NCBI GenBank assembly: GCA_035873375.1
Contig: JAYWMQ010000012.1
Span: 1-58,014 of the forward strand
From: Nitrospirota bacterium
Lineage (GTDB): Bacteria; Nitrospirota; Thermodesulfovibrionia; Thermodesulfovibrionales; JdFR-85
DNA length: 58,014 bases
Reading direction: 5' to 3'
Within the stretch, counting starts at the first letter, position 1; every line of letters starts with the position of its first letter. Shown one piece after another: positions 15,879-25,013 of the stretch. Under the pieces are notes generated by a model, which worked only from the letters and a program-made list of their open reading frames with translations, searched no databases and was not told the DNA's origin. The translations under genes and the position numbers were made by a program.

Positions 15879-16701
15879 TACCGACCCCGAAAAGATTTCC
15901 CAGAAAGAACTGGATACTTCCTTTAAGCCTGGTTTTGGCATCGTTGCCGAGTTTAAACGCGAGTTCTTTGAAGCCTTGTGCCGAGAGACTTTCGGGCTCA
16001 GAGGTTACAACTGTCTGCTGGGACCTGACGGCCCTCGGGATAGCACTATCCTGGGGAATGAATCCAAGATAATCGAGCGCTATGTTCAGGAACCTCTCTG
16101 TTACAATGTGCAGTCTCTTAAAAACATCGAGCGCCTCGGAAGAACTTCCGGCACAGTTGACGAGTATTCTGAACTCCCTTTCCTGATATCTGGTGTAAAG
16201 GAGTTTAATCAGTGCATAGGCGTCTGTAAGAGAGGTCGGCTCAGGGGTTATAACAACCACTATATCCTGTGCAGCCATACAAAAGAAGGTTACATTGGAT
16301 GATATTCCTCCACTGGTATCAATCAGGAGGACGTCGATATCCTCATCAAAGGAATCAAATTCATCGAGCAATCGTAACCTTTCAAATTCGTTTATGCTGG
16401 TGAGTTCTTCTATTCCGGAACTTGCAGGCAGTATCATGACTCCCTCAGGACCCTTTACAATGACCTCGCTAAGGGACCGTTCACCTTTCAGAAGGTGATG
16501 AATATTGTATCTTGGCGCCATGCCGAAAAGGATGTCGATGTTGCTCAATCCAAGGTCTGCATCAAAGATAAGAACCTTCTTCCCCTGTCTCTGAAGTGAT
16601 ATGGCGAGGTTTGCCACTATGTTTGTCTTGCCGACTCCGCCTTTGCCACTTGTAACTGCTATGGTGCTTATCTGTTTCGGCTGGTTCTTTAGCTGTTTCA
16701 T
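15862..16701 (-). CDS. flhG: Flagellar number regulator FlhG (FleN/YlxH, MinD-like ATPase)
   Basis: FlhG is a MinD-type ATPase that counts and places flagella together with FlhF. The deviant Walker A TSGKGGVGKTN lies at residues 17-27, the switch motifs FDADLGLSN and LLIDTSGGIS follow, and the C-terminal helix (KLGNDAKTRLKGSIQFFLGNL) would serve as membrane-targeting sequence. The 279-residue length is normal. The start overlaps the flhF stop by 4 bases (ATGA) behind an AAAGGAGT site. Confidence 0.92.
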   Translation of the reverse strand: MKQLKNQPKQISTIAVTSGKGGVGKTNIVANLAISLQRQGKKVLIFDADLGLSNIDILFGMAPRYNIHHLLKGERSLSEVIVKGPEGVMILPASSGIEELTSINEFERLRLLDEFDSFDEDIDVLLIDTSGGISSNVTFFCMAAQDIVVVITPEPTSLTDAYALIKLLYTRYQEREFRILVNCAGSSSEALDVFKRLHIVTERFLNIALDYLGFIPQDSAIPRAVRSQQTVVTSEPESLSAQGFKELAFKLGNDAKTRLKGSIQFFLGNLFGVGNDTGI

Positions 16702-17711
16702 TTTTCCACTCCTTTTTCCAGTATGAGCCTTGCGAGCGTATTGTTGTCGGGAAACTCAATATCCATTGGTATACGCTGTCCGGTGGTAATATAGGCAACA
16801 GGTTTTTGATACAGGACGGACAGATTGTAGATGGAGCCGGCATTAACCGCCTCGTCGACCTTTGTGAATCCGAGACAATCGATACTGAGCTGCCTGTAAT
16901 ATTTATATGCATCAATCATAAAGACATCATCACTGCTTGTGCTCATGATCAGATGTGTCTCTATTGGAAGACCAAGGGTATGAATCTTCCGGATCTCGTC
17001 AATATATTTTTCATCCCTGGGGTTTCTCCCTGTTGTATCAATAAATATCAGGTCGCGGCCGGTATGTTTAATCACCCTGTCTTTCAGGTCGGAGATATCA
17101 GATACCACCTCCAGGGGGACTCCAAGAATCCTTGCAAAAAACCTGAGCTGTTCAACTGCACCAATGCGGTATGTATCAAGTGTTATGATGGCAATCCTCT
17201 TGCCTGAGCGTATTGCCTGGGAGGCAAGTTTGGCCAGTGTGCTGGTCTTTCCAACGCCGGTGGGGCCTATAAGCATCACTGCTTTCTTTGCAGACAATGC
17301 ATTCATGGTCTTTATCTCCTCCGTCAGAACATTCAGAAGGGACTCAGGGTTTCCTGCCTTCTCACACAGCATCAGGGCGAATTCTTCCTTAATGGACCTT
17401 TTTAAGAGTAGTTTTAGTATTTTGAGTTTTTTATCCGGAAGCTTCATCTCGTATCCGCTTTTCTTCATCTGGACGAGGGCCTCTTTCAGCCGTTCGACCT
17501 CGCTTTTGAGTTCCGAGAGGTCTGTTGACTTTTCAGCAACACAGGACGGTTCAGAGATGCTTATCCCCTCATAGTCCACTGCTGCTACTACCTCGACCAT
17601 ATTCTCTCTAAGTTGCTCTGATGAGAGAATTACTGCATCAGGGCCCAATTCTTTTTTTACCATCTTCAGTACCACGGAAAAAGTCTTCGCATGGAATTTT
17701 TTAATCTTCAT
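16698..17711 (-). CDS. flhF: Flagellar biosynthesis GTPase FlhF
   Basis: FlhF is an SRP-like GTPase that recruits early flagellar parts to the cell pole. The 337-residue product has the family's N-terminal stretch (MKIKKFHAKTFSVVLKMVKK), a short N domain, and the G domain with P-loop GPTGVGKTSTLAKLA near 145-159, ITLDTYRIGAVEQL and FIDTTGRNPRD motifs, and the TKVDEA box for guanine recognition. The B domain is shorter than in Gammaproteobacteria. It overlaps flhA by 11 bases and flhG by 4. Confidence 0.93.
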   Translation of the reverse strand: MKIKKFHAKTFSVVLKMVKKELGPDAVILSSEQLRENMVEVVAAVDYEGISISEPSCVAEKSTDLSELKSEVERLKEALVQMKKSGYEMKLPDKKLKILKLLLKRSIKEEFALMLCEKAGNPESLLNVLTEEIKTMNALSAKKAVMLIGPTGVGKTSTLAKLASQAIRSGKRIAIITLDTYRIGAVEQLRFFARILGVPLEVVSDISDLKDRVIKHTGRDLIFIDTTGRNPRDEKYIDEIRKIHTLGLPIETHLIMSTSSDDVFMIDAYKYYRQLSIDCLGFTKVDEAVNAGSIYNLSVLYQKPVAYITTGQRIPMDIEFPDNNTLARLILEKGVEK

Positions 17712-19737
17712 AGCTCACCATTCCCAGTGAATAGAGTTTTGTGTTTGATGAAATTTCATTGCTTGACAGGATGACCAGAGAGGGCATGAGCCTGTCGGCA
17801 ATGTTTCTTAAATGTCTGCGTATCTGGGGAGAACAGACCAGGGCCGGCTGGATGTTTTTGAGCTTGTCACCCTTCAATGTCTTTTCAATCCCCTGCAGGA
17901 GTCTTTGCATTAATTGAGGCGACAGGCTTGTGCTCTCTTCCATGGACTGGATAATTTCCCGCTCATATCGTGGGTCAAGGGTGAAGACAGGCAGGGTGCC
18001 GTCAGGGAGCATATACTGTTTGCTTATAACCCTGGAGAGGGACTGTCTGACGAGTTCTGTAAGTGTATCAGGGTCTTTTACTCTTTGACCGTGATCAAGA
18101 AGGGTTTCAAGTATGGTGATCATATCCTTGATGGGTATGCGTTCTTTAAGGAGGTTCTGAAGCACTCTCTGTACTGTGCCTAACGGGAGTATGTTTGGAA
18201 CAAGTTCTTCAACTATTCGCGGATAGTTCCTGGAGACATTGTCAAGAATATCCTGGGTCTCCATTCTGGTAAGCACCTCCCATCCATGTCTTCTGAGCAG
18301 TTCCGTCAGGTGGGTGACGATGACAGTGGAAGGGTCGACAACCGTATGTCCCCTGGTTTGGGCGGATTCTATTTCACTCTCATCAATCCAGCAGGCGGGC
18401 AGACCAAAGGCAGGCTCTTTTGTCGGGATACCCTCAACCTTCTCCTGTCCCTCGTCCCCGGCCACTGCAAGCCATTTTCCTAAAAGCACCTCTCCTTTTG
18501 TAATCTCAATCCCTTTTATCTGGAAACTGTATTCATGGGGTCTGAGTTGCAGATTGTCCTTTATATGAACAGGTGGGACTATAAAACCAAGTTCCTGTGC
18601 AATCTGTCTGCGCATTGCCTTGATCTTTCCAAGCATCTGCCCCCCCGGTTCTTCAACAAGGGGTATCAATCCGTAGCCGATCTCAAGGCTGAGGGGATCA
18701 AGTTCAAGATATGATTCAATTGACGGCTCTGAGGGGACCTCGGTTTCCGTGGCCTCCTCCTGTACTGTGGCAGGTTTTCTGGATACCATATATGCGATCG
18801 ATCCGGAGGTGATGGATATAATGAGGAACGGGATATGAGGCAACCCTGGAACAAGGGCGAGGATGAAGAGTACCCCGGATGCAGTTGACAGGGCCTTGGG
18901 ATTAACGAATATTTGTCTTTTGACCTCTTCTCCAAGGTCTGTATCGCTTCCTGCACGGCTTACGACTATGCCTGCAGATGTGGATACGAGCAATGCGGGT
19001 ATCTGTGATACAAGTCCGTCACCTATGGTAAGGAGCATATATGTTCTTGCAGCATCAGCAATGGGCATGCCCTTCTGAAAGACCCCTATCATGAGTCCGC
19101 CCAGAATGTTTATTATTGTTATAACGAGTCCTGCAATGGCATCACCCCTTACAAACTTACTCGCACCATCCATGGCCCCGTAAAAATCCGCTTCATGAGA
19201 GATGGTCTCGCGTCTCTTTTTTGCTGATTGTTCGTCTATGAGACCGGCATTCAGGTCGGCATCTATTGCCATCTGTTTGCCGGGCATGGCATCGAGGGTA
19301 AATCTTGCCGCCACCTCGGCAATCCTGCCTGCCCCCTTTGTAATAACTATAAAGTTGATAATTACAAGAATCAGAAATACAATAAGCCCTACGGCATAAT
19401 TACCGCCAACAACAAAATTACCAAAGGATTTTATTACCCGCCCTGCAGCTTCAGCGCCTTCATTTCCCTTGAGGAGTATTATCCTTGTTGTTGCAATATT
19501 AAGAGACAGCCTGTAGAGGGTGACCATAAGGAGGAGAGACGGAAAGACCGAGAAATCAAGGGGTTTCTTAATATAGACAGATGTGAGGAGTATCACGATT
19601 GCAATGGATACGGAGATGGACAGGAATATATCAAGGGCAAAGGCGGGTACCGGTAAAAGCATTATTCCCAGGACTACCACCATGCTTAGCGCCAGGGCCA
19701 TGTCACTGCGATTTTTTAGAAAGTTTAGTCTGTCCAT
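17701..19737 (-). CDS. flhA: Flagellar export gate protein FlhA
   Basis: FlhA forms the nonameric ring of the flagellar type III export gate and couples proton flow to export. The 678-residue protein has eight membrane segments in the first half, the conserved FPSLLLMVTLYRLSLNIATT and the FHIPEP-region stretch with GRIAEVAARFTLDAMPGKQMA, then the cytoplasmic ring domain with its LIP-type ends. I set the start at ATG 19737, since GGAGG lies 7 bases before it; the open frame extends 44 codons further with a basic, non-conserved stretch. Confidence 0.94.
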   Translation of the reverse strand: MDRLNFLKNRSDMALALSMVVVLGIMLLPVPAFALDIFLSISVSIAIVILLTSVYIKKPLDFSVFPSLLLMVTLYRLSLNIATTRIILLKGNEGAEAAGRVIKSFGNFVVGGNYAVGLIVFLILVIINFIVITKGAGRIAEVAARFTLDAMPGKQMAIDADLNAGLIDEQSAKKRRETISHEADFYGAMDGASKFVRGDAIAGLVITIINILGGLMIGVFQKGMPIADAARTYMLLTIGDGLVSQIPALLVSTSAGIVVSRAGSDTDLGEEVKRQIFVNPKALSTASGVLFILALVPGLPHIPFLIISITSGSIAYMVSRKPATVQEEATETEVPSEPSIESYLELDPLSLEIGYGLIPLVEEPGGQMLGKIKAMRRQIAQELGFIVPPVHIKDNLQLRPHEYSFQIKGIEITKGEVLLGKWLAVAGDEGQEKVEGIPTKEPAFGLPACWIDESEIESAQTRGHTVVDPSTVIVTHLTELLRRHGWEVLTRMETQDILDNVSRNYPRIVEELVPNILPLGTVQRVLQNLLKERIPIKDMITILETLLDHGQRVKDPDTLTELVRQSLSRVISKQYMLPDGTLPVFTLDPRYEREIIQSMEESTSLSPQLMQRLLQGIEKTLKGDKLKNIQPALVCSPQIRRHLRNIADRLMPSLVILSSNEISSNTKLYSLGMVSYED

Positions 19738-19819
19738 CCATTTTCCTCCAGGTTGCCGGTTAATATTTCCATGCCGGCTTGATTTCCTTGTAATCCGTAA
19801 TTCCTTGCCGGTGACATTT

Positions 19820-20857
19820 TTATGCCACCGCTCCCCTGAGTTTATAGATATAGGAAAGTATCCTGGCAACTGCCCTGTATAGTATCTCGGGTATTTCCGT
19901 GTCCACGTCCAGCTTGTAGAGGGCCTGGGCTATGGGTTTGTCCTCCACAATGGGAATGCCGGATTTGCCGGCAATATCCTTGATCCTTTCCGCCATGAAC
20001 CCTGCACCCTTGGCAATGACCTTTGGTGCTCCCATGGCAGCCCGTTCATACTTCAGTGCAATAGCTAAATGAGTCGGGTTTGTTATTATTACAGTAGCTT
20101 TCGGTACCTCCTGCATCATCCTTTTTCTTGCCATCTCTTTCTGTATGGACCTTATCCTGGCCTTTATATGCGGATCACCTTCTGTTGATTTATACTCCTC
20201 TTTCACTTCCTCCTTGCTCATTCTGAGTGAGCGCTCATGTTTCCATCTCTCGTTGATATAATCAAGAAAGGATATGATAAAGAAGCAGACAAAGCCGAGT
20301 TTTATTGTATAGAAGAGCATTCCCGACATGGATACCGAAAGAGTCTGTACATCCATAGCCATCAGGTTCAGGAGCAGGGGCATGCTTTTTTTGAGTATGA
20401 CGTAGAGTAGCAACGCACCTGTAATAAATTTGACAATACCCTTCAGGAATTCCATTGCAGCATGTCTTGAGAACATTCTCTTTATTCCCTCTATCGGGTT
20501 TATCTTCTCCACTTCCAGCTTTAGGGGTTTGATGACAAATCCACCCTGTATGGTATTGCCGGCTATTGCCATTAGAACGGCTATCGCCATAAAAGGCAGC
20601 AGTATCAGGACGCCTTTGACGGATAAATCCTTCATTACATCCAGAGGACCATTAAGGTGTGGGAAGGTAAGCCCCTCTCTCGTAATGACCATGATGTTCT
20701 GTATGGTGGAATGTCCCATAAAAATCATGATGAGGACAACCCCTCCCATAGAGAGCATTGAACTGAGTTCCCTGCTGCGGGCAACACGGCCCTCTTCCCT
20801 GGCCTTCTGCCGTTTTTGAGGAGTTCCCTGTTCTGTTTTTTCCTGGTCATCAGCCAT
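19820..20857 (-). CDS. flhB: Flagellar export switch protein FlhB
   Basis: FlhB sits at the export gate and switches substrate class after self-cleavage. The 345-residue protein has four membrane segments and a cytoplasmic domain with the autocleavage motif NPTH at residues 260-263, followed by LAIALKYE and the typical ending. The N-terminus (EKTEQGTPQKRQKAREEG) is canonical. Its ATG directly abuts the fliR stop. The 82 bases before flhA contain no other gene. Confidence 0.94.
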   Translation of the reverse strand: MADDQEKTEQGTPQKRQKAREEGRVARSRELSSMLSMGGVVLIMIFMGHSTIQNIMVITREGLTFPHLNGPLDVMKDLSVKGVLILLPFMAIAVLMAIAGNTIQGGFVIKPLKLEVEKINPIEGIKRMFSRHAAMEFLKGIVKFITGALLLYVILKKSMPLLLNLMAMDVQTLSVSMSGMLFYTIKLGFVCFFIISFLDYINERWKHERSLRMSKEEVKEEYKSTEGDPHIKARIRSIQKEMARKRMMQEVPKATVIITNPTHLAIALKYERAAMGAPKVIAKGAGFMAERIKDIAGKSGIPIVEDKPIAQALYKLDVDTEIPEILYRAVARILSYIYKLRGAVA

Positions 20858-21703
20858 TTACCTGGTTCCTCCCGAAAGGATTATACCGGTGAGATCACCC
20901 TTTATCCCAATGAAATAACCGCTGAGAAGATAGATCATCAGCGGTAACCCAAGGAGCATTACAATATATCCCAAAGTGATATATATGGGGTATCCAACAA
21001 AGAATATATTAAACTGAGGTATGAGTTTGGAGAGCATGCCAAGCAATATGTTGGTGATCATCACCACGGCTATGACAGGTGCTGAAAGTTTTATTGCCAG
21101 TGTGAAAATCCTGCTGCTGAGTGCTATCCCTGCACTTACCATGCTCTTTATATCCGCTCCCCCGACTGCTACATGTTCAAAGCTCTTTATAAAGGCATAA
21201 ATAAAGTAGTGATGGGCATCAAGACTCAGGAAGAGCAGAAAGGCCACGATGCCGTAGAGCCTGGCAATTTCTGTTGACTGACCGATCTCCGGATTAAAGA
21301 CAGTTGCCATGGAGAGCCCCATTGTAGTGGCTATAATCTGGCCGGCGGTATCAACAGCATAAAAGATGAATCTCACGGTCAGGGCAAGGACAAAGGAGAA
21401 GATGGTTTCCTTTATCACCATGAGGGGAATGTCCGCCTCAGCCCAGAGATTCTTTTGATTTTTCATGTCTGCTTCGTCTCCGATAAAGTGCTCCAAGGAG
21501 GGTTGTAAGTTTTCTCCGGGTTGAATGACGGTCTGCACTATAGGGGTCAGCAGTAAAGATAGGGCAATGATAAGGCCGATCCTGAAATGGGGAGGCAGAT
21601 TCTTGCTGCCAAAAAAGGGCAGGAAGGTCATCACTATCCCCAGTCTCAGAAGGACAAGGAGGAAGGTCGTTATGTCGTTAGTCAGTATCTCGGTGCCTTT
21701 CAC
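20858..21703 (-). CDS. fliR: Flagellar export protein FliR
   Basis: FliR is part of the FliPQR export pore. The 281-residue protein has about six membrane segments, with the family pattern LRLGIVMTFLPFFGSKNLPPH at the start and MGLSMATVFNPEIG near the middle. A soluble loop at about 75-95 (KNQKNLWAEAD region) is longer than in enterobacteria. The start is GTG 21703 behind AAGGAG. It lies 19 bases after fliQ. Confidence 0.92.
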   Translation of the reverse strand: MKGTEILTNDITTFLLVLLRLGIVMTFLPFFGSKNLPPHFRIGLIIALSLLLTPIVQTVIQPGENLQPSLEHFIGDEADMKNQKNLWAEADIPLMVIKETIFSFVLALTVRFIFYAVDTAGQIIATTMGLSMATVFNPEIGQSTEIARLYGIVAFLLFLSLDAHHYFIYAFIKSFEHVAVGGADIKSMVSAGIALSSRIFTLAIKLSAPVIAVVMITNILLGMLSKLIPQFNIFFVGYPIYITLGYIVMLLGLPLMIYLLSGYFIGIKGDLTGIILSGGTR

Positions 21704-21722
21704 GGAATCTCCTTGTAATCCG

Positions 21723-21992
21723 TCACTTAATGTAATACGGTATATTAATTATCAACCGGCGGGTGAAATCCACCAGCACCTGGGCAGTCCAGGGAAGGAG
21801 TATAAAGAGACAGAGAAAGACCGCCAGTATTTTGGGTACAAAGGTCAGGGTGAATTCCTGTATCTGTGTGATTGCCTGGAAAAAACTGATCAGGAGGCCT
21901 ACAAGGAGGCTTACAAGCAGTGCAGGCCCTGAAACGATAAGGACTGTTTTAATAACCTCCCCGGAGATATCCCTCACCATGTCTATAGTCAT
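21723..21992 (-). CDS. fliQ: Flagellar export protein FliQ
   Basis: FliQ is the small two-helix subunit of the FliPQR export pore. From ATG 21992, with AAGGAG 8 bases ahead, it has 89 residues, the usual length; the longer frame upstream only overlaps fliP. The two membrane helices and the motif SFFQAITQIQEFTLTFVPK are typical. The start overlaps the fliP stop by 4 bases. Confidence 0.92.
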   Translation of the reverse strand: MTIDMVRDISGEVIKTVLIVSGPALLVSLLVGLLISFFQAITQIQEFTLTFVPKILAVFLCLFILLPWTAQVLVDFTRRLIINIPYYIK

Positions 21993-22858
21993 TGGAAACT
22001 CCTTACGAGTGAACCTATCAGGAGATTCCATCCGTCAACAAGCACAAAGAGGAGGAGCTTGAACGGCAGGGATATGATTACAGGCGGCAACATCATCATC
22101 CCCAGCGAAAGCAGAACACTTGCAACCACCATGTCTATAACCAGGAAGGGCAGATAAATCAGAAAGCCTATCTCAAAAGCGGTCCTTAGTTCGCTGATTG
22201 CAAAGGCGGGAATTACGATCCTCAGAGACAGGTCTTCCGGCTTTTCCGCTTTTTTTATACCGGCAATGTCCATAAACAGCCCGAGGTCTTTTTCTCTGGT
22301 CTGCTTCAGCATGAACCCCTTGATCGAGGGCTCGGCCCTTTTGAGAGCATCAACAAAGGTTATCTCTTCCTTAACGTAGGGGTTTACGGCATCTGCCTGA
22401 ATTTTCTCTACAACAGGTGACATGACAAAGAGTGTAAGGAAGAGGGAAAGACCTATGATGACAGGATTTGGTGGTATCTGCTGGCCTCCTATGGCATGCC
22501 TCAGGAAGGAGAGAACCACCACTATCCTTGTGAAGGACGTAAACATTACCAGCACTGCCGGGATGAATGAAAGGAGGCTCAGGATGATAAAGAGATTCAT
22601 CATGGGATTGTCAATCTTGCCGAGCTCAAAGGCGTTAGCGGTTGCAGGAAAGGTTGTTGAAGATATGATTACAAAGCAGAGAGTGAAAGCTGCAATCTTT
22701 ATATCTTTTCTCTGAAAACATTTCCTGACATTTGTTGGGTTAAACAATCTGTCCAATTTAACCCTGACCAGTTTAACAGGGCAGGCCTTTTTAATCTCCG
22801 GATAAAGGCGTAGTGATTTGTTTTCATCTTTGCTTATGTAGTCTGTAGAATGGTTCAT
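21989..22858 (-). CDS. fliP: Flagellar export protein FliP with long N-terminal extension
   Basis: FliP forms most of the export pore. The core is canonical: LLSFIPAVLVMFTSFTRIV, FLRHAIGGQQIPPNPV, and the final helices with LLFVLVDGWNLL. The usual cleavable signal peptide is present, but at about residues 53-77 instead of at the N-terminus; it is preceded by some 50 residues of basic, polar sequence. The ATG at 22858 overlaps the fliO stop (ATGA), which supports the long start, and no other ATG lies between it and the signal peptide. A non-ATG start nearer the signal peptide is possible. Confidence 0.9.
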   Translation of the reverse strand: MNHSTDYISKDENKSLRLYPEIKKACPVKLVRVKLDRLFNPTNVRKCFQRKDIKIAAFTLCFVIISSTTFPATANAFELGKIDNPMMNLFIILSLLSFIPAVLVMFTSFTRIVVVLSFLRHAIGGQQIPPNPVIIGLSLFLTLFVMSPVVEKIQADAVNPYVKEEITFVDALKRAEPSIKGFMLKQTREKDLGLFMDIAGIKKAEKPEDLSLRIVIPAFAISELRTAFEIGFLIYLPFLVIDMVVASVLLSLGMMMLPPVIISLPFKLLLFVLVDGWNLLIGSLVRSFQ

Positions 22859-23172
22859 TTTCTGATAAGCAGTTCCTTGAAACTTTTTATCTGCTGGATA
22901 TTGTTCTTGAGTGTTTTGAGTTCGTTTTCAAGGGCAATTTCCGGGATTGTCTTCAGGAGTTTCAGGTCATTGGTTGTAATCCCGACAAGGAGTATCTCTT
23001 CACCTGCCTTGATTATTGCTATACCCTTTCTGGGTCCAAGGTTCAGGTATCCGAGGGTTTTGAGAATTTCCGATCCTGTGCCCGCTCTTTTTTTCATAAA
23101 CCCTGCCACAACAAGTATGAGGCCGACAATGAATGCAAGTGAAAGCGCTATCTTTATGGTCTCTTCCATCAT
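22855..23172 (-). CDS. fliO: Flagellar assembly protein FliO
   Basis: FliO helps assemble the FliP ring. The 105-residue protein has one N-terminal membrane helix (about 8-27) and a cytoplasmic domain with LNLGPRKGIAIIKAGEEILLVG, the conserved FliO pattern, ending in a helical tail. Position between fliN and fliP and 4-base overlaps on both sides fit. Length and motif are normal. Confidence 0.9.
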   Translation of the reverse strand: MMEETIKIALSLAFIVGLILVVAGFMKKRAGTGSEILKTLGYLNLGPRKGIAIIKAGEEILLVGITTNDLKLLKTIPEIALENELKTLKNNIQQIKSFKELLIRK

Positions 23173-23528
23173 TTCAGTTGTCTGATCCTTTCCATTGGAC
23201 TTATAGTGTCGGTAAGCCTTACGCCGAACTTTTCGTTAACCACAACAACCTCGCCCCTTGCAATCAGTTTGTTGTTGACGAGTATCTCCATCGGTTCTCC
23301 TGCCAGTTTCTCAAGCTCGATAACAGAGCCCTGACCGAGTTGAACCAATTCCTGAATGAGCATTCTCGTTTTTCCGAGTTCGACGGTTATCTCAAGTGGT
23401 ACATCAAGCAGAAAATTTATATCCCTTACTGTCTTATCCCTGCTCTCATCTGTCTTCAGTTCATCGAATTTTGCCTCTTCCGGCTCCTTGCTGCCGGGTT
23501 GTTGAGTCTCGGTTGTCTTTTCATCCAT
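23169..23528 (-). CDS. fliN: Flagellar motor switch protein FliN
   Basis: FliN is a C-ring component of the rotor. The 119-residue product has an acidic, low-complexity N-terminus (about 1-40) and the SpoA domain (INFLLDVPLEITVELGKTRM, LVNNKLIARGEVVVVNEKFGVRL). I place the start at ATG 23528, since AAAGGAG lies 8 bases before it; an in-frame ATG at 23546 would overlap fliM. It ends inside fliO by 4 bases. Confidence 0.93.
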   Translation of the reverse strand: MDEKTTETQQPGSKEPEEAKFDELKTDESRDKTVRDINFLLDVPLEITVELGKTRMLIQELVQLGQGSVIELEKLAGEPMEILVNNKLIARGEVVVVNEKFGVRLTDTISPMERIRQLK

Positions 23529-23529
23529 T

Positions 23530-24516
23530 TTAGTTGCTCCTTTCATAATTCATTTCAATTGCCCTTGTAATCTTGACTGCCTGGCTTCCCCTGTGATGTC
23601 CCGGCGTACAGTAAAACTTGGGTACCCCTTCAACCTTGACGACCAGTTCATCAGCCACTGACTTGCCGAGGGTTATTATATCGCCTGTCTGCAGGTTCAA
23701 AACATCCTCGAGTTTTAACTCCGCCCTGTCAAGTTCAACAGTTATATTTACGAAGGATTCATTGAGTGATTCAACTAATCTTTTAATCCAGCCTTTATCC
23801 ACGTCTATAGTATTGGCGGTAATTCCGGAATAAAGTTTTTCCTTGATCGGTTCAACAAGTGAGTAGGGAATTCCGAGGTATATCTTTCCTGTCAGGTGCT
23901 CCATCTCCACGTGAAATTCCACCTTGATGAGTGTCTCGGTTTTGGGTATCAGGGTTACGAACTGAGGGTTTGTTTCAGAGCCTGCGAATTCTGTCTTAAC
24001 CTCAACAAGCTCAGCCAAAGCGTTTTGAAGATCGCCAAGCGCTATTGCCAATACTTTATTAATGAGTCGCTGCTCAACAGGGGTAAAACTCCGTCCATCT
24101 GTTTTTACAGGACTTGCACTATTGCCACCGAAAAAATATTCTACGAGGGCAAAGATAAGCGGTGCTTCAAGGACCATTAAGGCGTGGCCCTTGAGTGGAC
24201 GGATTTTGAACATGTTTATGCTTGAAGGCAGAGAAATTATCTTCATAAATTCTTCAAACTTTATGATGGATATGCCCTGGACTGTGACGTCTATGAATTT
24301 GCCGAGGAAGTTTGAGAGGGAGACCCTGAAAAGACCTGCAAACCTCTCGTTGACCATCTCAAGTCCCGGCATCCTGCCACGGATAATCCTTTCCTGGTTC
24401 GTCAGGTCATAAGTGCGAATCCCGCCGGGGGGATCCTGTGGTCTGGTTTCGACCTTGCCTTCCTTTACGCCCGTTAACAGTGCGTCAACTTCATCCTGGG
24501 AGAGTATATCACTCAT
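23530..24516 (-). CDS. fliM: Flagellar motor switch protein FliM
   Basis: FliM is the C-ring protein that binds CheY-phosphate. The 328-residue product begins MSDILSQDEVDALLTGV, the canonical CheY-binding peptide LSQDEVDALL, then the middle domain with GG-containing turns (EYFFGGNS) and the C-terminal SpoA domain (VELDRAELKLEDVLNLQTGD). The start overlaps the fliL stop (ATGA). Confidence 0.94.
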   Translation of the reverse strand: MSDILSQDEVDALLTGVKEGKVETRPQDPPGGIRTYDLTNQERIIRGRMPGLEMVNERFAGLFRVSLSNFLGKFIDVTVQGISIIKFEEFMKIISLPSSINMFKIRPLKGHALMVLEAPLIFALVEYFFGGNSASPVKTDGRSFTPVEQRLINKVLAIALGDLQNALAELVEVKTEFAGSETNPQFVTLIPKTETLIKVEFHVEMEHLTGKIYLGIPYSLVEPIKEKLYSGITANTIDVDKGWIKRLVESLNESFVNITVELDRAELKLEDVLNLQTGDIITLGKSVADELVVKVEGVPKFYCTPGHHRGSQAVKITRAIEMNYERSN

Positions 24517-25013
24517 TGCATCACGAAGTCGGTAAAATAGATGTTTTTAAAGACGTCCCTGCCAACCGCAGCATTTGCCCTCATCAGGAGCTCGTCCTTG
24601 AGCTGGAACTTACCTTCAGGCGTAGATATGGATTCTGCTGTCTTGCTGCTGAGGAGGGTAATGACAGTGTCCCGCAGATGTGGTGTTCTTTCCTTTATCA
24701 GTTCCTCATATTTTATGTCCGTCATCTCGAGTTTTATTGTGACCTTCAGAAACCTTCCCCGGTCGGCGAGGTTGACAACAAAAGGTGAAAGTGGGAAGAG
24801 CGCAGGCTGTTCTTCATTAAGCGTATCTCCTTTTATCGGCACTGCCTTTGTTTCGGTCTTCTTGCCCAGGAACATTGAATAGGCAAAAAAACCGCCGCCA
24901 CCAAGCAAAACAATGGCTACAACGGCTATTACAATCAGCTTTAATTTGCCCTTTTTCTCCGGCTTTTTCCCTCCGGATTCCTCTTCCTGTCTCTCATCTT
25001 TTTCTTCTGCCAT
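24513..25013 (-). CDS. fliL: Flagellar basal body-associated protein FliL
   Basis: FliL is a single-span inner-membrane protein that supports the stator. The 166-residue product has a highly charged cytoplasmic start (about 1-24), one helix (about 25-48), and a periplasmic domain with FVVNLADRGRFLKVTIKLEM and the ending KNIYFTDFVMQ. The ATG at 25013 has GGAGG 5 bases ahead. It is the first gene of the flagellar operon running to fliA, so the operon promoter should lie in 25014-25450. Confidence 0.92.
   Translation of the reverse strand: MAEEKDERQEEESGGKKPEKKGKLKLIVIAVVAIVLLGGGGFFAYSMFLGKKTETKAVPIKGDTLNEEQPALFPLSPFVVNLADRGRFLKVTIKLEMTDIKYEELIKERTPHLRDTVITLLSSKTAESISTPEGKFQLKDELLMRANAAVGRDVFKNIYFTDFVMQ

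Noticed and set aside
15879-15941. Upstream start for fliA (21 extra codons)
   Set aside because: The extra segment overlaps flhG, has no ribosome binding site and exceeds the usual N-terminal length of FliA.
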